Origin: Dromaius novaehollandiae
Lineage: Eukaryota; Chordata; Aves; Casuariiformes; Dromaiidae
DNA: 64,000 nucleotides
Reading direction: 5' to 3'
Assembly: GCF_036370855.1 (NCBI RefSeq)
Contig: NC_088099.1
Coordinates: forward strand, 29,098,501-29,162,500
In this document: in pieces, positions 12,801 through 23,700 of the stretch
How positions within the stretch are numbered: position 1 is the stretch's first letter
Layout: each line of letters starts with the position of its first letter
The notes under the pieces: model-generated
Told to the model about the DNA's origin: nothing
The model's database searches: none
What the model saw: only the letters and a program-made list of their open reading frames with translations
Program-made: the position numbers and the translations under genes

Positions 12801-13689
12801 GAGCTGAGGTGGATCTCAGTGTGAGCATAGGTTAACTTGCCCCAGTACCCTCTTCCCCAGCACCTATCCCCAGACAGTGGGAAGTGCCATAGGCTTGGGA
12901 ACTGGTTATTTTCAGATAACAGTTGTGAATCAGTTTATGCAGGGTTTCTTAGCTGGAGGAAAGATCAGCAGTCCAACTCTGCTTGGTTAGCTATGAAAAA
13001 ATCAAATGAATAATGGAAGAAAGCCTTGCCCTCTCTATTTTTTTCTGTAGTGCATTAGGCAATCCTAATACCCTTGTTATGTTTTGGTTTTGAAAGATTT
13101 TTGAACCATTGCATTTTGAGAGACTTTGTGTCCTGCACCACCTTGAGTTCTGAGTATTACGCTGTACCCAAAATGACTCTGCAATCTGATGTCGCTCATA
13201 ATAAAACTTCTTTATTTACACTGCTATCCTTTACTGAATTGGGTGCATTAACTTCCCTATATATTCTGGGCTAGCTAAGTCGACTGTTCCTTCAGTAGAG
13301 GTCTGTGTCTTTGGAAGTGAAGGGCACGAGTTTTGTTCCTGCTGCTGTATGTGTGCAACTGGCTGTCACCCAGTGGTGTCTCCGGACGTATGCGCCAACA
13401 GATTGCTACCTCTTCCAGCTGGTGCCAGCAGAACTACATGAAGTAAAAGAGATGCTATACAATCAGCAAGTGACATTTCTTATTGCAGGGTGAAAAGCAG
13501 AGAAGCCATCTCATTGCTGGACAGAATCGGTTCATTTTGAGGTGTGACTCAGCTTGGAGAATCTGCTGCATCAGAGCACTGTGTTTGACAGGGCAGAAGC
13601 TGTAAATGATAGCAAATGCGGAGGATCAATGGGTTCCAGTCAGCAAAATGCTATAGACAAAGGGACAGTCAGCCCAAATCCACCGAAAA
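9807..13689. other. non-coding stretch, no gene recognised
   Basis: Sequence of mixed composition with a T run at about 10,019-10,032 and an A run near 11,800-11,810. The ORFs here (for example minus 9,727-10,194 and plus 9,799-10,353) overlap each other on opposite strands and end at homopolymers, with no recognisable domains. If the exon at 9,663-9,806 is real, its upstream intron would lie here. No transposon is clearly identified. Confidence 0.55.
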
Positions 13690-14060
13690 AATCATAAAAC
13701 CATAGTGTTTAGATATTAAAAAGACTTGTAGGTTACCTACTGCATCCATTGTCGATGCAGATTTGTGCCTTTTAGTGCATTTTCAAGTGCTTCTTCTAGT
13801 CCAATGCTAAATGACCCAAGGTTTCATTGGTCCCCTTAGGAAGGGATTTCACAGTTTGAGAGATGTCTCCATAAGGAACAATTTCCTATGCCTCCGCCAA
13901 AATTTCATTTGTTCAGTTTCACCTATTTGTTCTAGTTATATAGCTTCCAGCCTTGCATGACCTTGGGGATTCTTCCCATGCCTTGGCATCAAATTCTTCA
14001 GTCCTTATATTTCCCCTAGATACCATTTAGCTGAGTGATATGTGTTTAGTTACTTTATTC
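13690..14060 (-). repeat. CR1/L3-type LINE 3' fragment, antisense
   Basis: The plus strand reads as the complement of an ancient amniote CR1/L3 3' region. In order it shows a TAGATATTAAAAAGACTTGTAGG-like opening, then TTTTCAAGTGCTTCTTCTAGT followed by CCAATGCTAAATG, then AAGGGATTTCACAGTTTGA, and later TTGTTCTAGTTATA. This order matches the family as I remember it. The copy is heavily diverged with indels and has no intact coding part. Such copies are shared across birds, crocodilians and turtles, and fit an old insertion. Edges are approximate. Confidence 0.72.
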
Positions 14061-14379
14061 TTTCCCTATTGTTCAGCTTGTTCAACCTTATCTCTGTTTC
14101 TCATTTATAAATTTCCCCCCCTCCACCATCTTTCCAGTATTATTGAGGCATCTTTAAGTGAACTTAGCATTATACTTTCAGCCTTGTGGAGACAACCATC
14201 ATTTTCTTGTACAATGACATAAACCATATGATAGGTATTTTCTGAGGTATATGACTCTCTAAAACCATGCTTATTTTTGTATCCATTACCACAGCTGGGT
14301 GTCTGTCTGCAGTAGAGATTTCCCACTAATAACCCCCCAGCATAGACTTTGCTGCTTGAATTGGACAATGAATTCTGGA

Positions 14380-14570
14380 ATAGGTACTAAACCGTTCTTT
14401 GTGTCCTGCACTGGTCTGAATACTAGACAGCTACCTGAGGGGCAGGACAAGATTATCCAGCATCTGCCTATGTTGGTTTTCCTATTCGTCTCTTCAAGGC
14501 ATCTAGCACTGGATTTGTCCACTATCCTGACTCCAGCAAGGCTCAAAAATTTGGCAGCTCCTGTGAGCTT
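14380..14570 (+). repeat. probable old amniote interspersed repeat fragment
   Basis: The stretch containing CTTCAAGGCATCTAGCACTGG followed by a CCACTATCCTG-like tail resembles the conserved end of a widespread amniote retroposon whose usual text is 'gaagcatctggtactggccactgtc'. The match is short and diverged, so the family is uncertain. It may belong to the same ancient insertion cluster as the neighbouring CR1 fragment. Confidence 0.33.
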
Positions 14571-15194
14571 AACTGGGATGATTCTTTTCACAGATAAATT
14601 GATATGTGTATTTTTTCTCCCTCAGAGTGAAGAACTGAGACTACAGAAGGGTCCACAGGTCATCTTTCCCCTCAGTTAGAGGCAGCTGCCTGAAATAGAT
14701 GCTTAGACTAGAAGAGTCCGCAGAACTTCTCATATATACACATGCAAGACAAGACACACTCCATCACTGTTGCAAGCACAAGACTTGTAGTACAGAAGAC
14801 CAAAAGCTACGCAAATGGCAATATGCTTCAAATAAAGAGCAATGAAGGACACTGCTAATGTCCTAAATCCCCACACGAGCAGGAAATTTGTTAGCTGAAA
14901 ATGTCCAAATGAAAGATGAATCCCCATCATTACAGTGTCTCTAACTGTTCTTGGTTGTCTTTTGCCCAGATGACTTCAGTTATTTCATAAATCACTGCAG
15001 CTCTGTCGAAGACAAGCAAGGCACCAAGATGTGCCCTTGTTCTGTGATGAGTGATACTGAGTTGTCACTGTCAGCTCAGAGAAAAGGGAAAAGACTTTTC
15101 CGATCTGCTGTTCAAGGTGGAAAGTCTAAATTCATGCACTCGAATCTCTGCAAAGGGGTCAGAATAAGTGACCTACTTGTAACCCGGGCAATTG

Positions 15195-15310
15195 TAATTC
15201 CATTTGTTTAGTGCCCTGATCCAGCAAAGTACATGAACACCTTAAGAATAAGCACAGTGAAACCTAAGCAGGTTCATAAACATTGATAGATCCGGGCCTA
15301 CCTGTCCAAA
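15195..15310. repeat. possible amniote interspersed repeat remnant
   Basis: The text TGCCCTGATCCAGCAAAGTA followed by AAGCACAGTGAAACC resembles a dispersed sauropsid repeat with 'gatcctgcaaa ... aagcacatg' phrases. Only about 100 bp align by eye, so the assignment is tentative. Confidence 0.25.
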
Positions 15311-15754
15311 TACGGTTGTAAAATTGTTCTTTCACTTGATACACTACAATGGACTTGACGTCCATGTACTTATTTCTCTTAGCCTGAAATTCTATACAAA
15401 GCATCACCACTTATGCGGCAATAAAACCAGTGTTTATTAACCAAAGTACTTTACATTTCACACGGTGCTTTTCACCAAATAGTTGCAAATAAATGAGATG
15501 GAAAATGTAGCTTATAAAATGAAATCCTTGGAGCATTGGCAAAGATACAGCCCATTCTGTGGAAATGTGGAATCATGGTCCATATACATATCGTATCATC
15601 ATTTGGGCTTCAGTAAGCCTAAAAAACACGGAATAAAAATCTGTGTCCTCTTTTGCGGAAAAGCAATCAGTAGAACAATGAAAATAATTCATCAGATTAA
15701 AGTACAAATAAATCCTGTCCTGACGATTGAATGTTATCATGTTCAATTTCAACT

Positions 15755-15822
15755 TAATTATTTTTGTATTTAATTACAGAACAGTTAATTACTTCATTTT
15801 AATTATGTATCTCTTTTAATTA
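15755..15822. promoter_or_regulatory. cluster of five TAATTA homeodomain-type sites
   Basis: Exact TAATTA palindromes occur at 15,755, 15,771, 15,786, 15,800 and 15,817, that is five in 68 bp with start-to-start spacings of 16, 15, 14 and 17. TAATTA is the core bound by many Antennapedia/paired-like homeodomains. The regular 14-17 bp spacing is about one and a half helical turns. The surrounding bases are AT-rich, so background chance of the motif is raised. No promoter or exon is adjacent, so it would be a distal element if functional. Confidence 0.3.
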
Positions 15823-16227
15823 GATTGAGGCTAAAAAAAACCTGATAAGGTTGCTACTACTCCACAGCCCTTGCATTTTTCATTTTATCTTACGCTGTAT
15901 CGGCTGATTGCCCTCACTTTGCTGTTAGTTTGGGTACCTGCCCCATGTCCCTCTCAAAAACCCTTCTTTCGATTTACCTTCACTTAACCTCGCTTCATCA
16001 AAGCCCTGAAGCATAAGCTCCTTTGCAAGCCTGCGTGGCTCCCTGCTAGTCTGAACGAGACTGTGCCCATATGCTTAAAAAAAAAGTTGTGTTCAGTACT
16101 TTTGATTTGCCTCGGCTTTCCCACCACGCTGTGAGGCCGGGGCCAGTTTTGACCATCGAGGTCCCCTTCGCCGGGGAGGAGACGCCGCTCCTCTCTCTCA
16201 CCTACTTCCTTGCGGGGTGGGAAATTC

Positions 16228-16260
16228 GTGTGTGTGTGTCTGTCTGTCTGTCTGTCTGTG
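16228..16260. repeat. (TG)n/(TGTC)n microsatellite
   Basis: A short TG run passes directly into five or so TGTC tetramers, ending TGTCTGTG. It is an ordinary simple repeat, likely length-polymorphic. Confidence 0.9.
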
Positions 16261-18289
16261 CCACTCTTGTTCACACAGTTTGCCAAGTGCTTCTTCAATA
16301 CCTTGAAAACTTCAGCTATCCCCAGCAAAACCGTGAGGGCCCTCCCGTGCGTGGAGATACAGTGACCTGGAATTAGGGTGGTGAAAGGTGGCGAAAGGGT
16401 TAGGTGGCTTTCCACGTGGGAACAGGCCACTGAGCGGGGGTAAGAGGTTATGTGCCTACGCAGTCTATAAAAACTGTAGACCGGCATTCACATTACCAAT
16501 CAACCCTTTCCAGAGCAATAAATCAGCCAGCTCAGAGCTCTCGGCTACCACGGCTGATACTGAACGGCCGTGGAGGGGAGGTGACTAGTGCCCCTAGGGG
16601 CAACCAGCCGCAGCGAACCGCAGCCCCCCAGCCCAACCAGCATGCTGACAGCTATTAAATTGCAACCCAGCCAGACCATCCCTACTTCTCTATTAACTCG
16701 TATATTAGCATTGTAACTAATTAACCTTACTTTTTTATTAGTATCTCCTTATAAATGTTGACTTTTCAGTGTAGTCAGTGAATGCTAACCTCTGTATAAA
16801 TGCCAAATAAAAGAAATGTGTGTGGTAGAATGGAAAGTCCCTTTTTAACATGTATTTCTGCAGCATTTCTTTTCTGCTTGCTGGGATAAAAATGTATTCC
16901 TGAACTTACAGAACAGGAGAAAATCATAAAAGCTTATGAAGCCACAGAAACACACTTGGACTGAAACACAGTAAGAGGACTGTTCAGCTGTATCTGTAAA
17001 AAAAAAAAAAGATACACAAACTCTGGTAATTCATGTTACTCCTACATGTTCAGAACAGAGAAATACAAAAATATTGGTTGATACTTATTAGGACTCAGCC
17101 TTATGCTTCTCAGGTTTACTACAAAGTCTTCGGTACAGTCTCAGTCCATTACAAACTCTGTTAATTTTTCATTTGTTTTTTGCAGGACTTTGCTTGCTAA
17201 CTTCACACCTGCTCCTGCTAAAGTTCACCACAGGAGCACAACATTTTTTGATGTGAATAGTCCTATTACATATAAACAACTTTACTGCACTCAGCAGTGG
17301 TGGAAGAACGGTGCCTTAGTTAAGATGAGAATAAGGGAAGGGGTAGGTTAGGCAGTTCACCTTGCTCGGAACTATATCGAATTCCAGCAAGATTATTATA
17401 TACACTCTGAGAAAAAGACCTAAACCTGCCAATTTGCAATACCACTAAATAAGCAAACACTTCCCTCTCTTCAGTTCGGTTAAAATGCCTATAAATATTA
17501 ACAACAAAAAAAAAGCAGGAAATGTACAGGAAAACAACATTAACCCAACTAAATGTTACAAAATAGTTAAGTATTAATAAAGCTTTTACTTTTGCACTAA
17601 TCCCATTCCCTTCAGCTATAAAGCCCTTTATAAGACCCTGGCACTTTCTCCCTCTGTTTTACGGCCATTAACATTAACTACAGTGTGAACAGCTCTCTTA
17701 GGGAGACAAAAAGCTAGTTGACTTGGGAAAGAGTAGCCAAGGCAGTAAACTAGCCCTGTTGCTAGAGCTGACTCTTGCTGCAAGCTTGCTGTGTGTCTCC
17801 CAGGGGCAGGTAATTTTAGCAGGAGCTCTGAGACCTGGCAGAGTTGTGTCAGTCTGGGATTTTAGAAAACATTGCTTCCAGGTGCTTATTTGTGCTGAAA
17901 GCCCTGTCAGGTGTGCACCAGCCAGTCTATCTCAGGAGGCTGAAGACACCAGGAGAAGCACGGGCCTGGTTTTTATTTGTCTGTCAATCAGACCTGACAT
18001 CCACTTCCCACCCGGATGCGTCCCACCTCTACCAGCTCCGTCCTTCAATTCCCAATACCAGGTCTCTTTGCATTGCTGGCAAGCTAAGAAGACCCTTGAA
18101 ATCAATGGAGAAGTTTAGCATAATGGAAGAACTTAAATTCTTCCCTCCTAAGGGATTACCTAGCCCAACATTTTGCTTCTAATGGCAGACAACGGGCACA
18201 GAGAAGGAATACACAAAAACGAATGTGTATACCACGATCCTTCTAGTATATTTCCCCATCTTCTGGCACTTACTAACTGAGGGATTTCC

Positions 18290-18950
18290 TGAGCCAGAGC
18301 TTGTATTCAGCCATAGCACTGATCAACACATTCACTGGGTGTTTGATGATGTTTTTTAATTCACTTATATTTTTAGTGTCCACATCATCTTGTGCCAGTG
18401 AATTCTTTAAGTTAATCAAGCACTGTTGGAAAAGAGGTATGTTTGTGTGTGTGGGGGGGGTGTTATGTATTTAGTTTTCATCAATCTGTTCTCTAAATAT
18501 TTAATTCTGTTTTAAGACTGGCCATTTTTGGTCTGATGATTCCACAGGCTTCTTTCACAAGAGCTGAATGGGTGAATAATCAGCCCCTGTGTACCTCTTC
18601 CCACTGCCCATGGGTTTTCTAGACCTTCTCTCTTGTCCCCTCATGGTCCTTTTGTGCCTCTTACTAGCTGCAGAGTCCAAGGCTGGTCCCTACCATGAAG
18701 AGAAGCTGCTCCGTGCTTTAGCCTTACTCTCTTGCCCTTCTGTGAAGCTTTCTAATCTCTACCATGAGCTATTCTTTCTGAGCTCTACTTCTTCTCAAAC
18801 CTCAATGACCAGAACTGCATGTACAATTCAATGTGTCATTCATTTTCTTTTTATCCTGGCTGTCCTTTCCCACCTTAAGGTGTTTATTCCTGGGCTGCTT
18901 CGTACTTTTTCTATTTTGCTTATGAGAATTGATACATTTTATTTGTTTGG
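18290..18950 (-). repeat. CR1/L3-type LINE 3' fragment, antisense
   Basis: The plus strand contains the complement of CR1/L3 3'-region phrases in order: GTGTCCACATCATCTTGTGC then AGTGAATTCTTTAAGTTAAT, and further right ACCAGAACTGCATGTACAAT then TGTCATTCATTT. The intervening GTTTTCATCAATCTGTTC segment and the (GTGT)/(G)8 tract at about 18,439-18,460 are local changes. A 156-aa ORF at 18,589-19,059 lies in this relic and is not a gene. The copy is old and strongly diverged; limits are approximate. Confidence 0.6.
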
Positions 18951-19196
18951 GGGTTTTTTTCCATTTCAGCCCAGCTGGGTAATTTTAATTTCAGAAAAAT
19001 GTTGCATATTATTGAGGTATTTACACTCTGCTTTTGAAGAAATGCATTTTACATTTTAAGGTCCAGATTTATGCTGACTGTTTAAAGTCATGACTCTTCT
19101 TTCCCTTCTAACTGCGAGAAGAGAGAATTTTCTGAAAGCTTGAAATCTCTCTGAAGGTCTCTGACTGCCAAGTCCTGGAAGTTGGGTTAGTGGTCT

Positions 19197-19209
19197 GGGG
19201 GGGGGGGGG
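19197..19209. repeat. poly-G tract (13 bases)
   Basis: An uninterrupted G run between GTCT and TATCAC; a simple homopolymer whose length may be uncertain in the assembly. Confidence 0.9.
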
Positions 19210-20734
19210 TATCACATGTGCTTCCCCTGCTCTTTTCTCTCTCTCACATCCTCAGTCAGAGACTGAGCAAAATAGTCCTTGGTCTGACCTGGCATGACTG
19301 CTTTTGTAGCTTTTAAACTCAGCAACTAAAGTATAGGATGGGCTAGAATATTACTTGAGCAAAACCATACCAGGTAACTAACTTCTGCATTATGTTAATC
19401 TTAAGGCACAAACTATCTGTTAGCTGTGCCCAAGAAGCAGTCTAATAGATTGGAAGGAAGTGCATATATAAATATAATATCGTTATCCTCACTCATCAAA
19501 GGGCAGAGGACGATTATAAAGGCGATCACACTGGGAGAGCCTGGCTTCATCACAGGACATCTCCCTTTCCTCTGAAGCTGAGCAATAGACTCATTTTATT
19601 TTTAAAATAGAAATCCCAAAGGAACTGAGGTGTCACCAGTTAAAAATTTCAGGGAGCATTGCAGGCTGAAAAGGAGGTGAAAGTTTCCAGTTTTAGGTCA
19701 AGAGAGAGCCATTTTTGCACAAACGCTTTAGGCTTTACAAGCCCTTTTTTTTCCCCCCACATGTCAAAGGGGCCTACTCCTGACCAGGCAGGACTTTTTG
19801 GTTAAGTTGCATTGATATTCCTTGTCTGCCAAGATGAGGTTGCACCTTTTTAAATAAACCTAGCTTTTTAAAAAAGACTTCTCTTTGTGCTCTTTGCTAA
19901 GCCTGCCTGCAAGACTGTGAATGAGCTGATGATGATAGTGATCCCTGCGATGTACCTGCTTGCCAACAGCAGTGATGATGGGAATGAAGGGGGCCGCAGG
20001 TGCTCAGCCCCCAAGCCTGAGAGCTCCCTTAGCCCAGAAGGGCTCCAACAGTGAGCACAAAACCCAGGCTTGAACTAAAGCTGCGTTTTTTGTTGCCAAC
20101 CCGCAACCTCCACAGTGGACCAGGTGGTGGGTCTTACTGCCCTCATACCATCCCTGGTGTTTGCATCAGTCCTTGAAGAAAAGAACCAAAGTTCTTTACC
20201 ACTGACAGATCAATGTCATAAAATTCAATATTCAAGGGTCCTTCCCTGGTGACTTGATCTTTCTCATCTGTGACATAAACTTTATTGCAGCACATCGTTC
20301 AGCACGGAGTCAGAGATCATGCAGCAAGCTCATTTCGGGGATCAAAGGTCAGAATAAAACAGGGTGGTTCTTTCATTCATAGCCTAAAACTGCGTAAGCT
20401 CTGCAACGTCGGGGCATACTAGTCCTTGGTTAACCGGGCTGGCTTTGCAAATAACTATAATCCAATTAATTGAGGTGACAGAGGAGGAAAATGGGGAGAG
20501 GGGGGGATGGTGCTGTCAAGAAAGAGTTTGAGTGAAACATTTTTTAGCCACCATTTCAGAGAGCTCCTATCAAGTGCTTTATTTTTAACGCTTCAATTTT
20601 CTTTCCTCTTCTTGATTGTAATACCCTTCTTGAACTTTGCAAATAAAATGTGCTTTCCCTTTTGATTTTTGTCATCATCTGTCTGGCAAGCTATCAGACT
20701 TTTAATTCCAAGCTTCTTCCCCCCACCTGCCCGG

Positions 20735-20750
20735 CCCCCCCCCCCCCCCC
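20735..20750. repeat. poly-C tract (16 bases)
   Basis: An uninterrupted C run within a pyrimidine-rich segment (about 20,714-20,750). On the minus strand it is a G run. Confidence 0.9.
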
Positions 20751-23700
20751 ATCTAGACTTCCAACAGGGTGAGACGTTAATAAAGTATTTCTCGTGGATT
20801 CCCTGCACTATGGTGAATCAGTGCTGTGCCTACAGCCCCAGGTAAGGGATATTAGATCATTCGTATTGTCTCTTCTCTTCAGCAGAAGAGGGATGAGACA
20901 TTAACCTAAGTCCAGGACTGCATTAGTCTATTACAACCTGGATTATTCTAACTTTTGTCAAAATTCCACTTAAACTGGGGGAAGGTCATAACAGAATATT
21001 CGCAAATTGCAAACTGTTCCTTTGGCCCAGGTGTCTCAAATGACTAGGACTAGAAAAGGCACCTTTGGGAAAAAATGGGCAGCACAGGAAACTAATACGT
21101 GGCCCTCAACAACGATTTGCGAGGAAGCTGGAAGTGCCAGGATGCTATCTACTAGAAACTGCAATCTAAAATCAAAACTAAGGATCCTAAATTCTGGGTC
21201 AGTAAAGACATTTGCAATAAACAGGATGCCCTAGAATAAGGCTGGCCTGAAGAGAAATCTAGGCTAACTGGGCAGCTCTTCTTCAAGCTACAGAATCAAG
21301 GGGAGACCTTTCCTAGGTCTCGCCTGCTGCCTCTCCCCTGCATGCCCTGTAGTGCAAAACACAGCTCCCAGGCTCTGACTGGACCCAATGGTCAGTGAGA
21401 AACACTGCTCAGACAGCTCAAGCAAACAGGGCAAGACAGGACTCAGAGCAAAGCTGTCACAACCACTTAGTAAGAGGATGCTAACCATGGGGTATCGGCT
21501 GCTGGGAAGGATAGACCAGAGGTTTAATTTCTGAGCTGACGGTGAAACTCTGAACTGGGGATGGCAGCTCAGAGGAGGTGTGAGTGCCCCAGGCCTGGCA
21601 GCACACAGCATGCGGCCCATCACGCAAAGTGAAGCTGCACAGGGCCCCTGATGGTCTATAACACTGGCCCCAGTATCGGTCTGCCTGAGCCCAGCACTCA
21701 CTCCTTTTGGGGTCGGAAAGAAATCGGAAGCGATGATGCAGCGTGTCAGCTAGACTACTTCCCATGACATTAGGAGTAGCAAAGCTGGGCCCAGTCCTTC
21801 AGGAGAGCTCCTATAGGTCCAGGCAAATGCAACTCCATTCTCGGGAGCATGAAGACATCTGTGAGGACAGTTAATTGAACCAGTGTCATTTAAAATGATT
21901 TAGATAATGACAGATAATGTCAGCTCCTGCTACTGTTTCAGTTACTGGAATAAATGGGAGGACAAAAGGGCAGAAATAGAAATAAATGAAAGGGAAATTT
22001 CTACCAGATGTCGGGGGAGGTTTTTATTTTTATCTCTCTACCTCTCTTCATTCAGAGAGCAAGCAACATGTGCCGTACAAGAGCCTTTATCAGACCAAGC
22101 AGCCGGGCACTAGTGCTACACTTGCTCTTGGCGGCAGGTGGGGAGCAGAGTAACGGTCCCTGTACAGTGTGCTGGGCACCCTCTCTTCCTCCCCCAGGGT
22201 CTTCCTCTTCATGCCTTGTCTGGCTGGTGAAGTAAGCTGATCGTCTATGCAGGCTGCATAGACAATGGGTAGGACAGTGATCCCGAGGAGAAGCAGCACA
22301 AGTCACACAGCACAGGCATATATGCCTGCAAGATACTCACATCTAGTGAGGAAAATGGGGTAAAATTTGAGCCCTGCTGCAACCCCCGCCTAAATATTTC
22401 TTGCTTTCCAAGGATCCAGGGGTTCACTGCAGGACTGTGCATTTCCTTGGCTGATGCTCCTGCGCACGGCAGAGGCCAAGGCAGCCATCGGTGCCGGAGG
22501 CTGCAGGGTGCAGCATGGGGAGAGCGCAAGGCCTGCTCAGAAGTCACCAGCAAGACACAACAAGACAGTGTGGTGACCATCTGACTGAAGGGCCTCTCTC
22601 CTCTCAGTGGTGTTGAGGATTAGCCCATTTCTGACTTATTTGTGATAATGCAGCTTGTGTTTTGGATGCTTGCTTGCACTTAAACCTTTTAATCACTTGT
22701 TCATTAAGAAAAGGTTTTCAGGACACCTTGCTGAGAGGCAGCATCTCATATACTTCTGAGGAGAAAAAGCAGCCACTTAGCCAAACACTCAAAACACTCA
22801 GATCCTAATGACAGAATAGTAATGAGGGTGAAGTGTATTATCAACTTAATGATAAACTAAGAGATTTGGCACCCATTATATGGGTTCACTCTGTAACACC
22901 CATAGCTGATTCATGAAGGATAAGTGGAATGCAACTGATTGATAGAAACTGGAAATTGTATTTCCTGTTGAGAACTAGACCAACAAAACTGCGTTTTAAA
23001 AATGACTTAGTGATATGTTGGAGGAGTGGTGCAAGAAGGTGAGAAAAAAACCCTAGACCTTTCTTGTGGTGACCCTTGACAAGAGAGAATCAGAAATTGA
23101 ATTTGCAGAGGCAAAAATCCTTATGAGATGCATATTATTTCCAATTTACTTCTATGCACATCCATCTTCATGAGTAAATCAACATTTCTTAACTCTCTCA
23201 CTGGAAGAACCAATAGTTTCTGACAGATGTGCAAGCTGTGGCAACAAACAACCCCACTTCACCCAAGTATCCAAGACTTATACATAGGGCAGAACCTGTC
23301 TAGCTGCCAGTGGCAGAGGAAAAAAGCTGCATCTCCTAAAAATAAGACCTGAAGTATCTAATCCCTGAAAAGGAGGTTGTCCAGAGGGGCAGTCACTTTG
23401 GAAAACAGCCGTCTCCTGGCTGAGAGAAGAGGTGAGCACACAATTGCCGTTTAATATGCCAGGACACGAGTATGAAAATGTGGATTGCAGTACACACAGG
23501 GGAAAGAGGACTACTGGAAATCTATGGAGGACATGATCTGTGTTAGGGCTACCAACATTCCCCAGCACAACATTAATGCTCCCTGCACCTCTGACCCGAG
23601 CCTGTGTGGCGCCCAGGGGTATGCAGGTACATGAGCTTAAGGCAAGCGTAAAACAAAGTAACAGACAAGCCAGGGAGCTGAATTATTCTGCACTAACTGT

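Larger units (their letters stand above)
14571..18289. other. non-coding stretch with AT-rich core
   Basis: No gene is recognised. Within it lie a weak repeat-like segment at 15,195-15,310, a TAATTA cluster at 15,755-15,822 and a TGTC microsatellite at 16,228-16,260. An A run lies near 16,078-16,085 and another at about 16,999-17,010. ORFs at 15,984-16,487 (minus) and 17,723-18,182 (plus) show no family features. The CAATGG-containing phrase around 18,100 resembles a common amniote repeat but is too short to call. Confidence 0.55.

Noticed and set aside
18589-19059. 156-aa plus ORF
   Set aside because: It lies largely in an antisense CR1/L3 relic and does not encode a CR1 or host protein in that orientation.
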